Assembly (NCBI GenBank): GCA_013396755.1
Contig: VWZF01001789.1
Span: 744,001 to 808,000, forward strand
Length of the DNA stretch: 64,000 nucleotides
Source of the DNA: Sclerurus mexicanus
Taxonomy: Eukaryota; Chordata; Aves; Passeriformes; Furnariidae
Direction: 5' to 3'
This document shows positions 61,371 to 64,000 of the stretch, piece after piece (the stretch's first letter is position 1; every line of letters begins with the position of its first letter). Below the pieces are notes generated by a model. It worked only from the letters and a program-made list of their open reading frames with translations. It was not told where the DNA came from and made no database searches. The translations under genes were made by a program, and so were the position numbers.

Positions 61371-64000
61371 CCCTCTTGGTGGGTTTAACATTATTGATTG
61401 TAACACTAATGGTGAGCTCAATGAAAGGTTGCATGAGATGTTTGAATGTTTTTGGAGAAGTTTTAGGGTTTATTTTTATAGGCTCTTTAGGAATTATAAA
61501 ATTATCTAAATGAGAATTTTATCTGAATTTTTTTGTAGGTATTGTACGGTTCCTTATGTTTGCCTTGGTGCCTTTTCCATTCACACAGAAGTAAAAGCAA
61601 CTCATTAAGGCTATAACTGGTTCAAAATGGTAATCTCATCCCATGCCACCAGATTAGTCACCAATGCTCTTGCTCTCAGAACATGGAGATAATGACTGTG
61701 TTACCTCAGGAAAAATGATACTGCTCAGGTTAAATGTCTGGCTTAAAAGCAGGTAAGCTTTATCAAGAAGTCAGAGGAGAGAAAGGCTCTCTCTTAGGAC
61801 AGGGAAAGAGTTGGGGTGCTTTTACAGCTGCCTTTTGCTGAGGAAACCTACAGAAGAAGGTTTTTGAACAGTTGGAGGGAAGTAGCATCATAAGCTTTCT
61901 ACAATAGCTCTTGTTCTTGTAGATTGTCTCCAAGGAGCTCATGACAAAAGCCAAGTGGAATGTGATCCACAGTCATGTGTGATCTGGCCTTTTCTCTTTT
62001 GGTCCTCCTTTGCTAAAGAAATACCTGTAGAGTGTGTTCCTTTATCTGGACTTGAGCAGCAGCCTGCGGTACTAGGAAAACATCCACCATGCTCCCACTA
62101 CCACCTTGTCTTGACACTGTCTTCCGGGAAAGAAATTCCCTAAACTGAGTTCTTCAGATTTATTGTCTGTGCTCAGATTCCTTTTGTGGCTTGTCAGATA
62201 TAAGTACCAAGGAGGGAAAAAAAAAGCATGAATACAACTTTTTAATATTTTTTCCAGCAAATTTCAATATTCTGACAACTAGTAAGTAAGTACCTCAAAG
62301 TCCTTACTTAATTTTGCAACAAAAAATTAAACCTAAATTAGAACTTTGCTGACCTGGGAATAGTGTAGGAGGGATAAATCAAGGAAATAGAAAGAATTTT
62401 GGGTTGGTTTGGGGTTTTTTAACCTACATTTTATAATGATACGTATTAATGATAATTTTACACAACCCAAGTGTGTTCCTAGATGTTGGCAAGACTAATG
62501 AGTTTTCTCTAGGTTGTTTCCACTTAGCTGCTGAATCCTGACCCATACCACCATTCTTGTTCCTCTGTTGGATCTACCCTAGAGCACAGAGCACCCAGTT
62601 GAAATGAATAGTGTGTGTGGCCGGTGGCAAGAACTCAATAGAGATTACATGGAGAAAAGTCTTGTAAAGTCTTTCACTTCTGTCATTGGTATGAGCTCAC
62701 AGAAAAATTAAGTATTGGTATTCTCTGTTTCATTTTAACTCATGAAAGGCTTCTATACTAAGGCTGAAGTCAAAAACTCTAGGTTAATAGTCACTGTAAG
62801 TCCTTACAATGAAAGTTTAAGGAGAGACAAGTCAGTGAGAAATACTTCTCAGAACACTCAAGATTATAAACCGTGTCTAACTTTGCTGGAAAACAAATTT
62901 GACATCTTCAAATCTATATAAAGTATGGAAAGAAAACACCTAAAAATTGCATTAGTTTCTGTCTTGTGAAAAATAGCAGAATTTGATCATAAACCTTCAA
63001 TCAAAATGAATTCTCAACAGTAAATATGTTCTCCGTAGAACTGGCAATACTTTGATTTTATCAATATTTTATTGTCTTACTCTTTTTTTTTTTTTTAAAT
63101 TTCTTCATGTAGAAAAGACTGAAAAGTCTTTGTAAAAGCCTAAGCAAAACAATGGGAAGGATTTATTTTTAATTCATTTTGTAAAATCATATAACCAACG
63201 TGATTGAAAAACGCACATTAAGAAGCAATTAGACAGTGTTATGCCAAAATTCATTCCATGTCACTCTTGCTGACATAGCTAGCAGAAATGCTTGGCTGTA
63301 CTTACAAATTCTCTGCTTGGTTAGTCATGCCTGAACCTGAAAATAAGAGCTCTGGGACAAATATCTATGAATTCAACCTTTACAAATAACTGTATTTAGA
63401 CTGATATGCAAAATTCAGTGAAATTCTTTTCATTCCTCTATTAGCTTACTATGCAATAATCTGTTTTGGAAAGACAGAGAGGGGGTGTTTTTTGTTTGCT
63501 AAATTCAACCCAAAAAGTTTTAAAACTTACTTTTACAAGAAATTGTGTGGAAAAGTATTTTCCTAAAACACTGAATTTGAACAATTGCTTGTTTCTGAAG
63601 AACAAAAAAATTTTGTGTGCATAATATCTGGCTAGCTCTAAAGAATGCTGCTAGTGTTAATAGGAATGTGTGTGTGTGAGCATGTATGTGTATGTGCAAA
63701 GCAACTGGTGCACTTTTGAAATTGATAAAAAAGGATTATACTCAGTATGGAAGTACAACCAAAGCACAGTCTATATTCAAGGTAGCTTTCAAAATAATAA
63801 AGTAGTCCCTGAAGAGGGAGGGAATGATAATTTTTGCCTGCCTGAGTATTTTATTAATCAGAAACTGTAACTGTTTGTAGTCATCAGACCTGTGTTGTTC
63901 CTTGATGACTATGCTGTCTAACCCCACTAGACTCAATTAGTTATCAAGGAGTCGCTGGCTTTGTTAGAAAGGCCAACTGCTGTCAATATAACCTGCTGTG
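61371..64000. other. Unique AT-rich non-coding stretch
   Basis: No gene is recognised. A 13-base T run lies near 63,084, and a GT-rich patch at 63,667-63,696 is listed separately. The 61,955-62,150 part is less AT-rich, with no identifiable product. Confidence 0.55.
63667..63696. repeat. GT-rich microsatellite, interrupted
   Basis: GT units followed by GAGCATGTATGTGTATGTG. Confidence 0.85.

Noticed and set aside
1..64000. CRISPR array, operon, phage or bacterial mobile element
   Set aside because: There are no spaced identical repeats, no dense coding and no ribosome-binding sites; the repeat content is that of a bird genome.

Overview
The window looks like non-coding DNA from a bird, most probably a passerine (songbird). 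It is AT-rich and carries many 5'-truncated CR1 LINEs with the avian 3' tail (ATTCTRTG-like units). It also holds several solo LTRs of an endogenous retrovirus type common in birds. Two short elements join a tRNA-Ile-like head to a CR1 tail, which is the architecture of TguSINE1, a SINE known from the zebra finch and other passerines. The bird assignment is strong; the passerine assignment rests mainly on those two SINEs.

No host protein-coding gene, exon, tRNA, rRNA or other RNA gene could be supported on either strand. The open frames are short and without recognisable domains, or lie inside CR1/LTR remnants. The window is therefore either part of a gene desert or the inside of a very large intron; sequence alone does not decide which.

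Layout: 1-6 kb is unique AT-rich DNA with T/G-rich simple repeats. 6.2-8.9 kb is a CR1 cluster (one tiny plus-strand tail, three larger minus-strand copies). 12.9-13.2 kb is a minus-strand LTR fragment; 14.5-14.8 kb a plus-strand CR1. 18.2-18.7 kb is a near-complete plus-strand solo LTR, followed at 18.9-19.7 kb by an old CR1 reverse-transcriptase remnant with motifs A and C still readable. A 50-base poly(A) runs into a 53-base assembly gap at 25.0 kb, with an LTR scrap just after it. 32.0 and 33.3 kb hold CR1 3' ends. 37.5 and 42.9 kb hold the two SINEs, and 43.1-43.4 kb another CR1 ORF2 piece. 39.2-39.9, 50.0-51.0 and 54.9-55.6 kb are probable LTRs; the first and last are GC-rich islands with internal tandem repeats. 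58.2-58.7 kb is another solo LTR and 61.3 kb a short CR1 end. The remainder is unique sequence with microsatellites and a few perfect hairpins.

The elements work together only in the retrotransposon sense: CR1 enzymes are the likely mobilisers of the SINEs, whose tails match the CR1 copies at 14.5 and 33.3 kb. No autonomous element is intact. I found no convincing new biological system; the most unusual items are the two tandem-repeat GC islands, the poly(A)/gap junction, and the SINE-CR1 tail relationship.
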